A program made the position numbers and the translations under genes. This document shows positions 43,901-57,600 of a DNA stretch of 64,000 nucleotides, piece after piece (position 1 is the stretch's first letter; each line of letters begins with the position of its first letter). The stretch spans positions 14,855,219 to 14,919,218 of the forward strand of contig NC_064444.1 in the NCBI RefSeq assembly GCF_023343835.1, in the 5' to 3' direction. Below the pieces are notes generated by a model. That model did no database searches. It was not told where the DNA came from and saw nothing but the letters and a program-made list of their open reading frames with translations. The DNA is from Lagopus muta. Its lineage: Eukaryota; Chordata; Aves; Galliformes; Phasianidae.

Positions 43901-46900
43901 TAAATGAAGAAGCTGAATGCAAATCCAATGCAGATTGTTTAGGTTCACATGAAATACAAATATCTAGGAAAGAAAAAAGACCACAGAAAACCCAGTCAAT
44001 GACCATATCTTTGGCCTCTCACATCTCATTTCTACATAAGAACAATCTGAAGGAGAACAAACAACAGTGGCAGACTCTTCCAGAGTGAGATAAAATATAC
44101 AACTCATCAATTTTTAATAGTCCTTCTTCAGTGCTTCTCTTGCTCTGTCCTATATCTGTGAACTGCCTTTCAATAACTTCAAAAAATGGCAGCTTAAAAA
44201 TCAGTCATCTACAGCTTTTCTCAGTTCTCTCCATTTTTTTTTTTATTTTTATTTTTATTTTTTTTTTTTTTGGTCCTTGAAATCACAAGCCTTGAAGATT
44301 CTTCTGTTTCCAAGTGTCTAGGTGAACTTGTCTTTCCCACATCTCATTCAGTTTTTTCATAAGATCTTTACCATTTCAATAACTCAACTCACTACACGTA
44401 CAGGAGGAAAAAAAAATACAAAAGAAACCTTGGAAAAGCTGCCTTTCCCAGACCACTTCACTCTTATGTCTTCCCTTAATTCCAAAAGGGTTGAAAACAA
44501 ATCCAGCAGTCAAGGTCTTGATTTCTACTTCTAGCTGATTCTGAATCTCCTCACTTATCAGTTCTCAATCTACTTATTTTTTTGAAACTTCTCATGAAAA
44601 GCTCTGAAAATGTCCTCCAGTAAAATCTCCTTGCTTCAACTTCATTCTTCTTCTGCATCTGTGCCTCTACTGATGGTTTTGCATTAACTTTCTTCATAAA
44701 CTTTAACTTCCCTACTCCTCCCTCTCAGTGCATTATTTTCTTGGGTATTCTGTACCTGACAGTGCTGTCAGCATTTCGCTTTAGATGACACCAAAGCTGT
44801 TTTCTATTTAGTTCTCCTTGAAAATATCCCATGATTCCAGTCATGGTAACAACTGGGATGATAATTTCAGGTTTAATGTTCCTAGTCTAAAATTGCATTC
44901 CTTAGGGAAACGTACCTCAATATGAAATAAATCCTTTACAGAGAATGAATATATACCCCCCAGAAATACCGCACAAAAGAAACAGTTGTACTGATTGCCC
45001 AAGAGCATTATCTCTTCATAGTACTTGAATTTTAGTTGCATTGATTAGCATATTCCACATTACAAATCATGAAATCCTGGATGGTCAGTCTGCAATCAAT
45101 TATACGATGGTGGTGTTCAGAGACATGATTCATCAGTGTTAAAGTTAGGGTAATACGGTTAGGCTGTGGTTGGACTTGATGATTTTGAGGGTCTTTTACA
45201 TCCTGAGCAATTCTGATTCTATGATAATCAAGCATTTAAGTCAGATAGTTTCAGAGTCCTTTGTTCTTGGATGAAGATTACTAAATTTCCTTCATTCAAC
45301 TGGTTACATTAAAATTCTTTAACAACAAAACTGCAAAAATGTTTGGTAGCAACTTCAACTTAAATATCACTACACGGAAAACAATTTTAGGCTCTTAACA
45401 TCCCACAGTTTCACAACTTTTTGGCTGATTCAAGTTTAAACAAACTTTTAAGCAAACAGATATTATTCAGCTTTACCAATTGAAATGTGTATACAAACAA
45501 TCATGAACTCCCTGCAAGCATACACAATTCTGCTAGCACATTTGTGAAGAAGCAGAAAAATATCATATCACTAGGATCCTGCATTTTCTGATGATGTTCT
45601 CATAAATTTTGTGTATTCAGCAATAACTTGGAATCAAGAGATGTGTATACTTATCTTCCATTAAAGCACGATCATATGAGAGTAATGCAATGTCACTGTC
45701 CAAATCGTAATTACCTCTTGAAGCTGGAGAAATTTGATTTCCAGATTTGAAAGAGCACTGCTTTTCTCAAACAGCTGTCTGCGGACCTTAATCATTTCCA
45801 CATTGTCTCGAATGTTTGACCTTCAAAATCGTATTAAAAAGAAACACATCATGAGCTTGAAGATGACAAAATGACTTGTCCCATTATTTTTGTCTTGTTA
45901 AGTTGATATCGTGGAAATCAACTTTCTACAAAACATTTGGGAGAAGATCTAGCATGTGGTAGCCAACTTAATTTTGCCTTCTATGATTTACGTTACAGAA
46001 TGTAAGTAATTCAGGATTCATAAGAGCAATCAATATGCAGAGATGTTGGTTTTATCATACACTACATAATAGAGAAAAAGAAAACAATCCATAACCTAGA
46101 GATTATTTGTTTTCCAATCAATTCTTTTCCACCTTTCAAAGCATTTGTTACCATTTTATGGAATTTTCTTTTACAGTTTACACCTATGAAATATTGTTAA
46201 GAAAACTGACTTAACAGAACAAATTTTGATCATTTGAGAAGTAATTTCTCATCCAATATTTATTTGTTTTAGGTATATCGGAGGAATTGTCATAGTGCCA
46301 GATTGGACCAAGAAAATAGACAAAAAAAATGTATTCATCTGTAAACCAGCTGAGAATGCAAAATACTTTCCTCTTATGCTTTAAAATAACAAAGTTCATT
46401 GTGTTCTGGCATTGCCAAGTTAATTGTCCTTACACAAGACATAAACATACTCAGAAATCCCCAAGAAACACTAACACAATGCTAAGACAATCATATGCTT
46501 AAAACATGTTATCTACATAAATTAAAGTTATGGTGAGTACAGACAGCAGCGTCGTCTCATGCTAGCTATTTAAAAGCTAATGTAGTGGCACGTTTTTATT
46601 AATCTTGTTCCACACATCAAACAAAGGCTCCGATGCCTTCAAAGGCTTTTTCTTTTCCTTCCCCCCAACCCCCTTCTTTTTTTTAAGCAGAGAGCTTTTT
46701 TTTTTTTTTTTTTTTCCTCTTTTAAGTGAAAAAAGGAGCAGATGATAGAGAAATTTATGATGTACAGATGTAAACCCCATGGCTCCTGACAATCAACATT
46801 AACTATTTTTTCAACGATGAATAAAGCACTACTTGATTTAAACAGGTTTTGGGTACTGATATTATCAGTAAATTAGTTAAACTCAGGTGAGAAAAATTAC

Positions 46901-49900
46901 TTTTCATATTTTTATCCATTCTTAGAATTGTAACAGTATTTATCCCAGGAAGCTACATGACAAGGAGCACGCTGTTTAAGAGCAAAATAATTTCAGGTTT
47001 AGTTAAGGAAGTTAATTGAGGAAGATTATTTTGGTTTTCCATAAATGAAGTCACAAAACAGTAGAACAGAAGACAAAGTGATTATTCACACTCCCTCCCA
47101 GGTAGCTGACTTATTTTGCTCCCAGAACATCCTCCCACATTTTGTAGAGTGGTTTAAAATAGGAGATAAATAAGAATTTAAAAGACCATGTTACCTTTCT
47201 CTAATACAGGTAATATTTTCCTCAAAATTTCACAAATAACCTACAAGAATAAAGCTGCACCATGATCACTCATTCAATATTTTCTCTACTGCCCTAAAAG
47301 ACAAAATTTCTGCTGCAGAACCAGGAGATACAAAGGCATATCTGCAGATGAAGTCAGAAAATGAAAACAAACTGGTGCCCTTTTGTAGCAATACCCTTGA
47401 TTAATGAGCACGTTGATTTATCTCTAACATACTTTCTGCCACAAGCACAGAAATATGGAATATAAACTGTCTTTCCACTCTAAACTTCATTTAAAAGCTA
47501 GATTAAAAGACTGGAATTGAAATGCAGTTAGGAGAAAGTGACTCTTTAAAATACTAGGTCTTAAGTTTGGGGTTGATATTTGCAGAACAGTGAAAACAAT
47601 CTCTTTTCCAGGCCTCATATCTTTTGGATTAAAACAATAGAGTAGGATCCCAACAATAGATTGGGGAGCAGCTGTGTGGAAATGGGGGTCCAATAGCAAC
47701 CTTCAACAGAAGGAAATGATTAATTAAAGAATCTTGACCAGCACTGTACAAATTTATGCCAGTAATTCCCAGATGGCTAAGCTAATAAAATTGAGGTCTA
47801 ATTAAACCACATCTCTTGCATCTAGTCTTTGCTTCCATATGAGCAGGACAGTGATACAAAACCAAGATTGCTCTTAGAGAGTCCTGACAGTTCTTTCAAA
47901 TGGGACTTGCAGATCTCAAACATTCTCCTAATCACATTCAGAACAAGAAAAACAAACATAAAGAATACCACTGCTACACTTTTCAGGCTCACATATACTC
48001 TGTCTGGCAAAGTAAGCAAAAGGCTTCTAGGCTAACAGTGTTTAACCACGACTACACCAAAGAGCAAGACAGGACTCCCAAGAAGAGAAGTAAAGAAAAG
48101 AACAGCAATATGCAGTACCCTTTTATTTTACAACACTTGGGAAGTAACAAAATCATATACTGACATACATTATTGTTCTTTCCCTTACCTCTTGTCCCTT
48201 AAAGGAAGTGAAAGATAAAGAGAGAAAAAACAATGACCTTTTAGTAACACCTTTACGTTGTGTAACTGAAAACATAGTTGTAGAAAACAAAAACAGTGGT
48301 ATCAATAGCTGGAAGCATACATACATACATACATTACGAAGGCTACTTTAATGCCAACATAAAAGTCTGTATTTGTTTGTCTAGCTGATAGAGCTAACCC
48401 CAAATGACAAAAAACATCATGATCTTTAGGAAAATAGGTTCAGCATGAGAAATCTGATATGGAAACACTAATTAAAGTTGTTTTGATATTTGATACGATT
48501 TAGAACAGCCCTATACATGCTGCAGTCTCTCAAAACAATACAAATACAATGAGGCTAACATGTTCCACATTTTAGTCCAGGTCTGCAATGTTATAATTCA
48601 AACACTGAAGTCAGCAGTACATCATCAAATATGATGTTTCCTGTCTAGAAATCCCAAAGTGTAGCAAGTGCAACTCCAGAACAGCCTTGCAGCAAAAAAA
48701 AAAAAAAGTCAAAGGAATAAAAAACCTGACAAATAAGCATCCTTATTTTTACAAAAGAAGAAGCAGAAGTAGTCAAAAACCTAGAAAACACAAACAGATA
48801 TAAATGCCAAATACCTGTTTTACTGGTGCATTCCAGAGATGGTTTTTAAAATGATTTGTGGAAATTAGCATGAGAATACAAGGTACTGAAGCTTGCTGCT
48901 CACAAACTGTGATTATTGAGACTGAAAGTTTTAACTAACACACTGTATGTCACAGACAACAAAACATAAGATTATAATGCTTTCTGGCCACTTTTAATTT
49001 GGAAACACTCAAGCTAAATGCAATTGAAGTTTGTACTTAAGAAAAGGTTTAGTCCAACAACCCACAAGTTAGAGTCAGTGTTCTAATTCAAGTTCCTTGA
49101 GTAAGAATTAAGCCAGAATTCATTTCTCAGAAACAACCCCCACACAGTCACTAATGAAATACTGAAATAAACACTGGCTGCAGATGCGTTACAATGATCA
49201 ACCAAGGTGGATGCTGTGTAACAGCTAAATTCACACAATCATACAGAATTGTAGGGATTGGAAGAGACCTCTGGGAATCATTAAGACCAATGCCCTTACT
49301 AAAGCAGGTTCCCTACAGTATATATTGCAGTGTATTGTTATGTCATTCTTGTGTTGTTATATAGAAATTGTAGTCAAGAAAGCTGGGTGAGCAAAGATAG
49401 CTTTAAAATATTAATGGGCTTCCTTCACTTACAGGACTCGGAATAACAAGCATCTTTCTCCCTTATTGCTGATAAATCCATGAGTATCAACTGTAGCTGC
49501 TTTACTACATTAAAAAAATCCTTCAGTTATTCAAATCACAACAATTTCATAATCAGCTAGCAGAATAAAGAATGCTTTCCTAAAGTTTGGAAGTTACATA
49601 CAGGAAAACTGGAGAAAGCATCTTTCTTTTAGCATCTCACAGTTTCTAAACAATTATAACAAATTAACTCCCCTGTGTCTGGGGAGTTAATTAGATGACA
49701 GCCAAGTGTACTCTAAGAAGATACAAGGAAAAGTTGCCAACTGTAGAAAAACTGAAAGACATATGCTATAAAAGCAAAATAAGAGGACCTTACCAGTTAC
49801 CTGAATTTCCAGTTTTTCCTCATAGCACTATTCAAAAACTTGTGTTGATGCAAAGAAGATTAGACGTTTTTTGTCATTCTTGTGTTTGAGTGAAACCATT

Positions 49901-52900
49901 AATGCAGCCTGTTCTTAGTAACACGGGATTTTCAAGAATGAAAGCTAATGAAAACCTAAAGATAAGTTCTACAGGTACCTACAATTACACGTAAACCTGC
50001 TGAGAACAGTAGCTATGATTCACTCAGTGCAAACAATAAGACTTGAAAAACATGGGAATTAATAGCTTTCCATTAACTATTCTAGCAGTGAAATTATGGG
50101 GGACACACCCTTCTGGTTACTAATACACATTTTTCAGCTTTCTTAGTGTCTTCAGCCAGACAAAGTAACTTTTAAGAACTTAACATATCTGTTATCAAGT
50201 TTGGTTTAGGTGACATTACTGAAGCACAAAAGAATGCACACATATAATAACGTGATCCCCTAGGAAGGCAAAAGTAACCATATGTCTCCCCCACATCCAA
50301 GTAAAACTTTCATTGACATCTCATGAGGAAGGAACAGAACAGGAACCTATTTGATCCTTAACACAAAAGTACCAGGTTGAATTTGAAACAGTAGGCAAAT
50401 ACATCTAAAGTTACACAATTCTGCACAAATTGTTGTAAAACTGGAAGAAGAAAGAGTGAGAGAAGAGATCAAATTCACAAACACTTTACTGTGAGACATT
50501 TCACAAGAATGTTTATCTGAATTTGTATTGAAGAACTGACAGATGAACCAAGTTGAATGATCTCAACTTCAGTGGAATCTGACTCAGCTGGAAATCAATT
50601 CTCCAAAATGTTATTTGTTTGCTTAAAAGAAAAATCAAGCAAAAAACAATCATCACAAAGCATTACCATAACTTTCTCCTAGCTTAGAACTATCCACAGT
50701 CATTTGGTACAATATGATATAACTTAGTTTCATTAAAGAAAAAAGAAACGAATAGAACACATACTCTAATGTAATGATGGAGATTTTCATTTTTCACAGT
50801 ACCTTTGTTTTGCTGCCTCTTGCTCTTTCATATGTAGGGCAGATTCTTCGATTTCTTTTTCTTTCTCTCTCAGCTGACTCTCAAGTACCTCTCTAAGATG
50901 CTCCAGTTTCTCAATGCGCTCCCTTTGGGAATTGATCACAGTTTCCCTGCCAGAACAAGTATACTGCGTTCCAAAATCAGGTAAGCATTTAACAAAATAA
51001 ATACATATTTCTCTGTACTCTAAAGCTTTTGAAGCATAAGCTACAGTTCTTCTTTCCCTCATATGCCAATTGTAGCCATAAAAAGTATCATATACTTTTC
51101 TGGTCACACTCTTGCACTTGGCTGCTCCACCCTAAAGTTAGAGCAACTAAGGGTTTTTTTTTTCCCAACTGTGTGAATTGAAATATCTGAAAGAAATGCT
51201 ACCTGAATGTTTTTGACATTTTAACACTTTTTTTTCCCCATTAGAGTTTACACAATAAGAGAAAAACTGCTGTGAACACCTAGATTCCTGGCAGTCTTAA
51301 ACAGCTCTTGTTTTCTTAGTACTCAAAGTGATTAGTATAGGATAAGGAGTAGCTTCTAGGCCCTTCTATAAAGCTACTAAAGATTTTTTCATACAGCATA
51401 CTAGTATATATAAAAATATCTTTAAAATAAAATCTATCTGCTCAAATAGGGCTAAACCACAGAGACTATGCTAACATCAGTGCAACTCAAACATCAGTAA
51501 ATTCCATTCTATCAATGGCATGTAGCTCCATGGGTTTTAGGGATAAGAACATCAAGGTGATAAAAACAATTTTTGTTAGCACTGAAGTTAAACAATTTCA
51601 TTTTCTTTTAGCTTTGGAAAAGAGTAACTTTTTCTTCAAGAAAACCATAATTTCTAAGAGTTACAATGACAGAAATGAAACAATATGAATAACATACAAA
51701 TCTGTTATTTTAGCTCTTGCATCCTCAAGCAGACTCTGGCCCAAACGTCGGGGAACAGTTTGGGGTGGTCTCACTTCTAAATACTGCAGTCCCGTTCCTA
51801 ATAAGAAAGAAAAGAAAGAAATTTTTGTGATGTCAAATGAAAAAGCATTTTGCAGATAAATATAATGCCTACAGTAGGAACACTTAAAACATCTCTATAG
51901 ATGCCATTAAAAGCATTTTCTTGTGAAATTCACATAGAGTGATAATTAGAGTACCTGCAATCGTAGCTATTAAAAAAATCTGAACTACAGGCAACACAGT
52001 ATACACTGGTAAAGAGAGATGTTAAAATAGGTCTTGAAATATTTTTCTTTGGAAGTTTAATTTGAAAGACAGAACTGAGATGGTATTTTTAAAGAACAAC
52101 AATTGAAAATGGTCTTGTAATCACTTGAGTTGGATCTGTTATTATGCCAAGAGAAATCCTCACAACATAACCCATCAACACTTGCTCTTCAATCCTCAAA
52201 GCAAGTAACTCATCTTTCCCTGCTAGCATTGGGCCTCAGTAAATTTATCATGTTTCAACTCTATCTTTGCATTATTTAGAGGAGAAAAAAAAAAAAAAAA
52301 TATTAAGTGTAAAAATTTTCAACTATATTATTGTATATTCCATATACTCAAATTCAGAGCGGTAGAGCTCATTGCTTTTCATTAACTTTCTAAAAACATG
52401 ATTATTGTTTGCAGTTTGGGCTTGTTGAATAATTAAGATAACCAAAATGAAGACCAGTGGCAAGAAAAGCACAACATAAGTGGCCATCAGCCAAATTCAT
52501 AGTCTGGGGAAGTTCAGGAGACAATTCTGCTAACTTGGAAGTTCCAAATCCAGACCAATAAATTTGCCTTTTATTAATATTTAAAAAAAAAAATAGCTCT
52601 CAGTACAACTCCTGCAAATATTCTTATAGAAACAGAAAAGTTGTGAAGTGTAATTTCCAACCATAGTTACCAGAAGTAAATAACTGAGAACGAGGCTACC
52701 ATAGCAAGTCTTGAAAGTAAAAAGCATCATTAATGATGGCTGCACTGTGGTATTTGCTTTCAGAAGTCCATGCATGTAATAGATCTTTTTTCCCCAAAGT
52801 CTAGAGAGTTGTGCACACACGTATAGAGAGATGAGAACAAACATTGAAATTAAAAGGCAAATAATGTGCAAACTACAGACGTAAAACTGTGTTATGAGAA

Positions 52901-54660
52901 TGCTAAACATTCTCATATAATACTTTTATAAGACATTTAGAGATATTATAGGAAAGTCTCTCAATTTTAACTATCAGGAAACGTTTGATAACTATTTTAT
53001 TTTGAAATCTGTACTTTTGTTTCACCCCTACTACTGTGGATTCTCAAAATAAGGACTTAAAACACAAGTTATCATGATTGCTATAAATACATGAAAAGGG
53101 GGAAAACAGTGATATTTCTGCCTGCAGGTACAAATGTACACTGAAATTCAGAAAAAGACATACTCTTCTTCAGCTAAGCAATAATTGGCGTTACGTGTAT
53201 AAAATACTACGCTCAGTATACATAAATTTTACCTTTCTTTGCGTGTTCCAGTGTGCCAACAGCACCACTTGCTTTTTTGAGTCCAGTGTTAACGAGAGAC
53301 TGAGCATATTTGTATTGAACAGGCCTATGGCTTTGAATATGGACCTGTTTGTTTGAAATGAGTTTGCTGCGGAGGATCTCATTTTGTTTCTCCAGATCAT
53401 GAACTCTCCCCTGCAACTGCTCAATCGTTCCTTCCAGCTCCTCAGTACGAACCAGCCGCCTGGGGCTGCCACCAATCTGCTCATTCCTTTTTTTGTCTTT
53501 AACAAGCCGTATTAACCTGGTGGCCATTCTGGGGAAAATAATAAAAAAGATGAAAAAGAATGTGAAAAGTCAGCATAAAAAGCATTCTGTTGAAAAGAAC
53601 ATAATCACTGTGAAGATTTCAGCATAGAACCTGAATAATAAATTTCAGGTTTTGATATAACTATTACTGCCTGTGAAGAACTCTTTGAAGATAATTGAAA
53701 CCACTGTGCAGCAATCTGCTTTATAGCACTGACAAATAACAGTTTCCTAAGGCTTATCATTTAAGGTTAGTAAAGGGAGGACACATATTTACTCCATATG
53801 CTCCTTAAATGCAATTTTTAACGCATGACCTTATATAGGAACCTCTGCATGCTGTTAAGTAAAGTTACAGATTTGGGATGTGGTGGGCCAAACTATAAAA
53901 GCTGCAATTCCACAAGACATTCAAATATTGAAAGAATGCTAGTAATATGCAACATTCCAAAGATTGATCATTTATAGCATTTTAGGATTTACATACACAC
54001 TTCAGTTCTTAAACTATTAAAATGCATAGGTGGAAATACTTAAGAAAGTACTCAGAAAAAAGACTAAATATTTGATGTTACCATACTCAATTTTACATTC
54101 AGTAAATATTACCAGTGTGCTTCAGAGAACGAACAGTTGGCTGAAGAATATAAGTAGATACAGAGGGCATGGTTTTTATTTGTCTTTAAAAGGATACAAA
54201 TTTTGCTTTTGGCATCTTAAGAGTTGCACCTTTGATTTCCTTTAGTTTTGACAAACATTGGTAAGCCAGAACAAAAGGCAGAGAGGGCACGTGGAGGTGA
54301 TGTAATATACAAGAACAGAAAACATACCCAACAGTGAATGGAAAAAACTTGGCATATAAAGAAAGAAAAGGTGGCTTTGATGAGAAAGACAAGTTCAAGA
54401 CTTTACAGAATTGGTCACACATCTTCAACCAGTCTCTAGTTTACAGGGAATTTTATTTTTGCAGGCTCAGAAAGAAAACTGAAAATAAGGACACACTTCA
54501 TTTATTTAAAGAGGCTTGTTTTATTTTGGTATACTCGTGGACAGGAGCTTCTATTTAAAAGAACAAAAGCGAAACATAAAAAACCTGTAATAACTTTAGG
54601 ATGTCACAGAATATTACCTGCCTGTAAACAGGCTTTTTGGTTTGGTTTTTTTGTTTGTTT

Positions 54661-54693
<33 letters not shown>

Positions 54694-57600
54694 CCCCCCC
54701 CAACTCTACTCTCTACTGCAAATTCATTCCAAGCTTCTAGATACATGAGAGATGCTGGGAGAGAAATTCAGCTTAAGGAATTGATTCCTCTCTGGTGATC
54801 AAGACAAAAACAATATTGAGAATTTCTGGACTCTTTGTGCCTTAAATTATTAGTTCAGACATTCCAATCTGGACATTCTGTCTAATTTTACCCATGCAGA
54901 TGAGTGCAGTTGGTAAACCATTTAACAAAAACACTGGACATGCTGTTTGGAATGAGCAAACAAATCAGTCGCTCCACCATGTTGTATTTTATAGTAGCCT
55001 GATGAAAAAGATGGAAGTTAAGCTAGTTTATTTGATCTTGACTCAGAGACTACTGAAATCAATTGGAAAGAACCTTTCAGACATTAAAAAGGTACAAAAT
55101 AATAAAATAGTCTAAAATAATAAAATAAAGGAAGCAGCAGTACCTCCAGATGCTCCTTCAGGAATTCATTAACTTCAGACCAGAAGATATCTTAGATTTA
55201 GTAAATGTTAATTATCTCAATAACAGCACAGCATGAACACAGCACAACACCACAGAGTTCTGCTGAACATAGACTGAGATTGCTTGTACAGCACTAAATT
55301 TTAGCAAATCACCTAGAAGTTGCTTGTCTATGTTTGTGTACAATGGTATCACACATGATGCTACCCAGGGCTTCAGCAAAGGTATCTCTTATCCTGAAGA
55401 AAGGATTGCCAACCATATTTATAAAGGAGCTTTGAGGTTAGCAAAATGATAAAGGTCAAATGTTACTCAGCTTCTAGGAAGACAGAGAAGGACAAAAAAC
55501 AAGGAGTGGAATGTTTCTGCAAGGATCATTTTGATTCTGAGGTAAAAGTGCTGATGAATAATTAGACTTCCATAGCCTCTTCTTCAGAATATCCATCGTA
55601 TGTACAAAGATAGCACTATGTACTCAAAGTACCAGCTGCAAATTGGCAAATAGAGGCACAGCTTTACAGCTTCCTAGATGGAGCTATAAATACTGCCAAC
55701 CAGGAAAGCATCCCATATACACACAGACAATCAGAGATTAAAACAAAAATAAAGTGCACTAAGTGATTTTTTTTTTTTTTTTTTTTGTTTTGCAAAGGTA
55801 CTGATCTTACGAATCAGTATAAATTTTTTTACACTATGATTGGTGCATAACTGGAGGCTCCAATTGTGATTTCTGGATAGCTCACTGATCATAGTGTACA
55901 GCTCTCCTTGTTTCCATCTGCTAAGAAGAAGTTAAAAATGAAGTCTTTTGTTCCATATTATCCTAGTCAATAATTTCTTCATTAAGAACTGAATGACATA
56001 GACCTCACTTCAGAATGCATCTCAATTCTCATCTCTCCAAAAAACAGCCAGAATTTTCTTCTCAGTCCATAAAGACAAGGTAGTAGTAATTCATATACCA
56101 ATTTCTCTATGAACATCTCACTTGTGAACAAGATTAAGCAACTTTGCTAAGAAAACAAGTATATGGAGAGAAAACGTTGATGCTTCCATATTACTTGTTC
56201 AAAGTATCTGTTGGAGATGTATAGAAAAACCCTTTACGGCTGTAACGACAAAAACATTACTGAGATATCAGCTAAAAGCGTAAGAGACACTTTTGTACTT
56301 ATGTTTAGTGCTCGGACCACAGCTAACTATACTAAGGAAGCAGTGAAACTGATTTCCGGATTTCTTTAATTGAAAAGTACATCGTCAAAACAATCCAAAC
56401 TTTACACCTACGTTTATTTCTTTAATTGTCATAACACAAATTAACAACACTGAAGCAATACAAACAATACACAAGAATATCTGCTTTTTTTTTTTTTTTT
56501 TGCAAGTTCATGTCTGCTTTTGAAACAAGAGACCTACTTCCCTTTTCTTCTTCTAATAGAAATCTCATATCCTCCTAAATTCTGATTGATCTTTACCATC
56601 ATTCATGTCCACCCTGTCTTTCTTCAGTATCTGTTGACAATGTTAAAGGTGAACTCTTCTTTTGACTAAACCCTCTTCAATCCTCAAGCATGTCTATAAG
56701 ACCTGATAGGTTGGCACAATAACATTATTTCCAGATGTTTCATTTGAACCAGTACAATTTCCATTAATTAGGAGAAAATAGGTTCACAGAGCAAGGACTG
56801 CAGAATGCACTACATGAAGATTCCATTGGGCAGAAGGGAATATCAAGCTTTCAGAGATCACTTTAAAGAGCGTTCTGGGAAAAATCAGCACAATTGTAAG
56901 TTTGTTCACAATTAATACCTGAAGTAGCAAAACAGTTACTCTGAACTGAAATAAAACCAAAACTAAAAAAAAAAAGCTCATACCTTTTAATTGTTTCCTC
57001 TTGCTTATTTGCATGCTGCTTAAGCAAGATGTTTTCATCACGTAAAGAAAGATATTTATCTTCCAGCTCCTTCTCACTGAATTGTGTCACAGCTCGCCGA
57101 GCTTTAACTTTGCGTGCAGGTGCTGAAAATTCAACCCAAACCAACATAAATTAAGATTACTTTCAATACCTGTAATGTACTTCAACAACACATAATCCAG
57201 TCTCTCACTTTGAAATATTGAAGTTTTCAAGTTCCTGAGTAATTCCATTTTTTGCATTTGTATGAGGTTTTTTTTTTCACATTTATTTGTATATTAATTA
57301 CTTTTTTCTCACCTCTGACAGATTAAAAAAGTAATTAAAATGATATAGCAAACCAGTTATCTATTGAACAACAAAAAGGAAATTGTCTAGCAAATAACAT
57401 GGTACTGTCAAAGACAGTAAAATGTAAGATGACCCTGTCCAGCCCTTTCTAATGTGTTTCAAAGTAAACATATTGTTTCAAAACTTGAAAAGATTAACTC
57501 AAAATTCTGTAAATTCACTCAGACAAAAGACTGAATCCAGTAATTCCATTCTAATAGCAACCTAGTAGCATGTCAGAATTACTTCCTACTTTTGGTTCCC

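Larger units (their letters stand above)
43051..45714 (-). other. RPGRIP1L intron between coding exons 6 and 7
   Basis: Contains the T-rich repeat at 44234-44271 and the CR1 3' end at 45098-45232 in opposite orientation to the gene. Confidence 0.85.
45821..50802 (-). other. RPGRIP1L intron between coding exons 5 and 6
   Basis: 5-kb intron with a T22 run, a short (CATA)n run near 48317-48334 and the CR1 fragment at 49232-49332. Confidence 0.85.
53529..56983 (-). other. RPGRIP1L intron between coding exons 2 and 3
   Basis: Contains the T31-C8, T20 and T19 runs. No exon recognised. Confidence 0.85.
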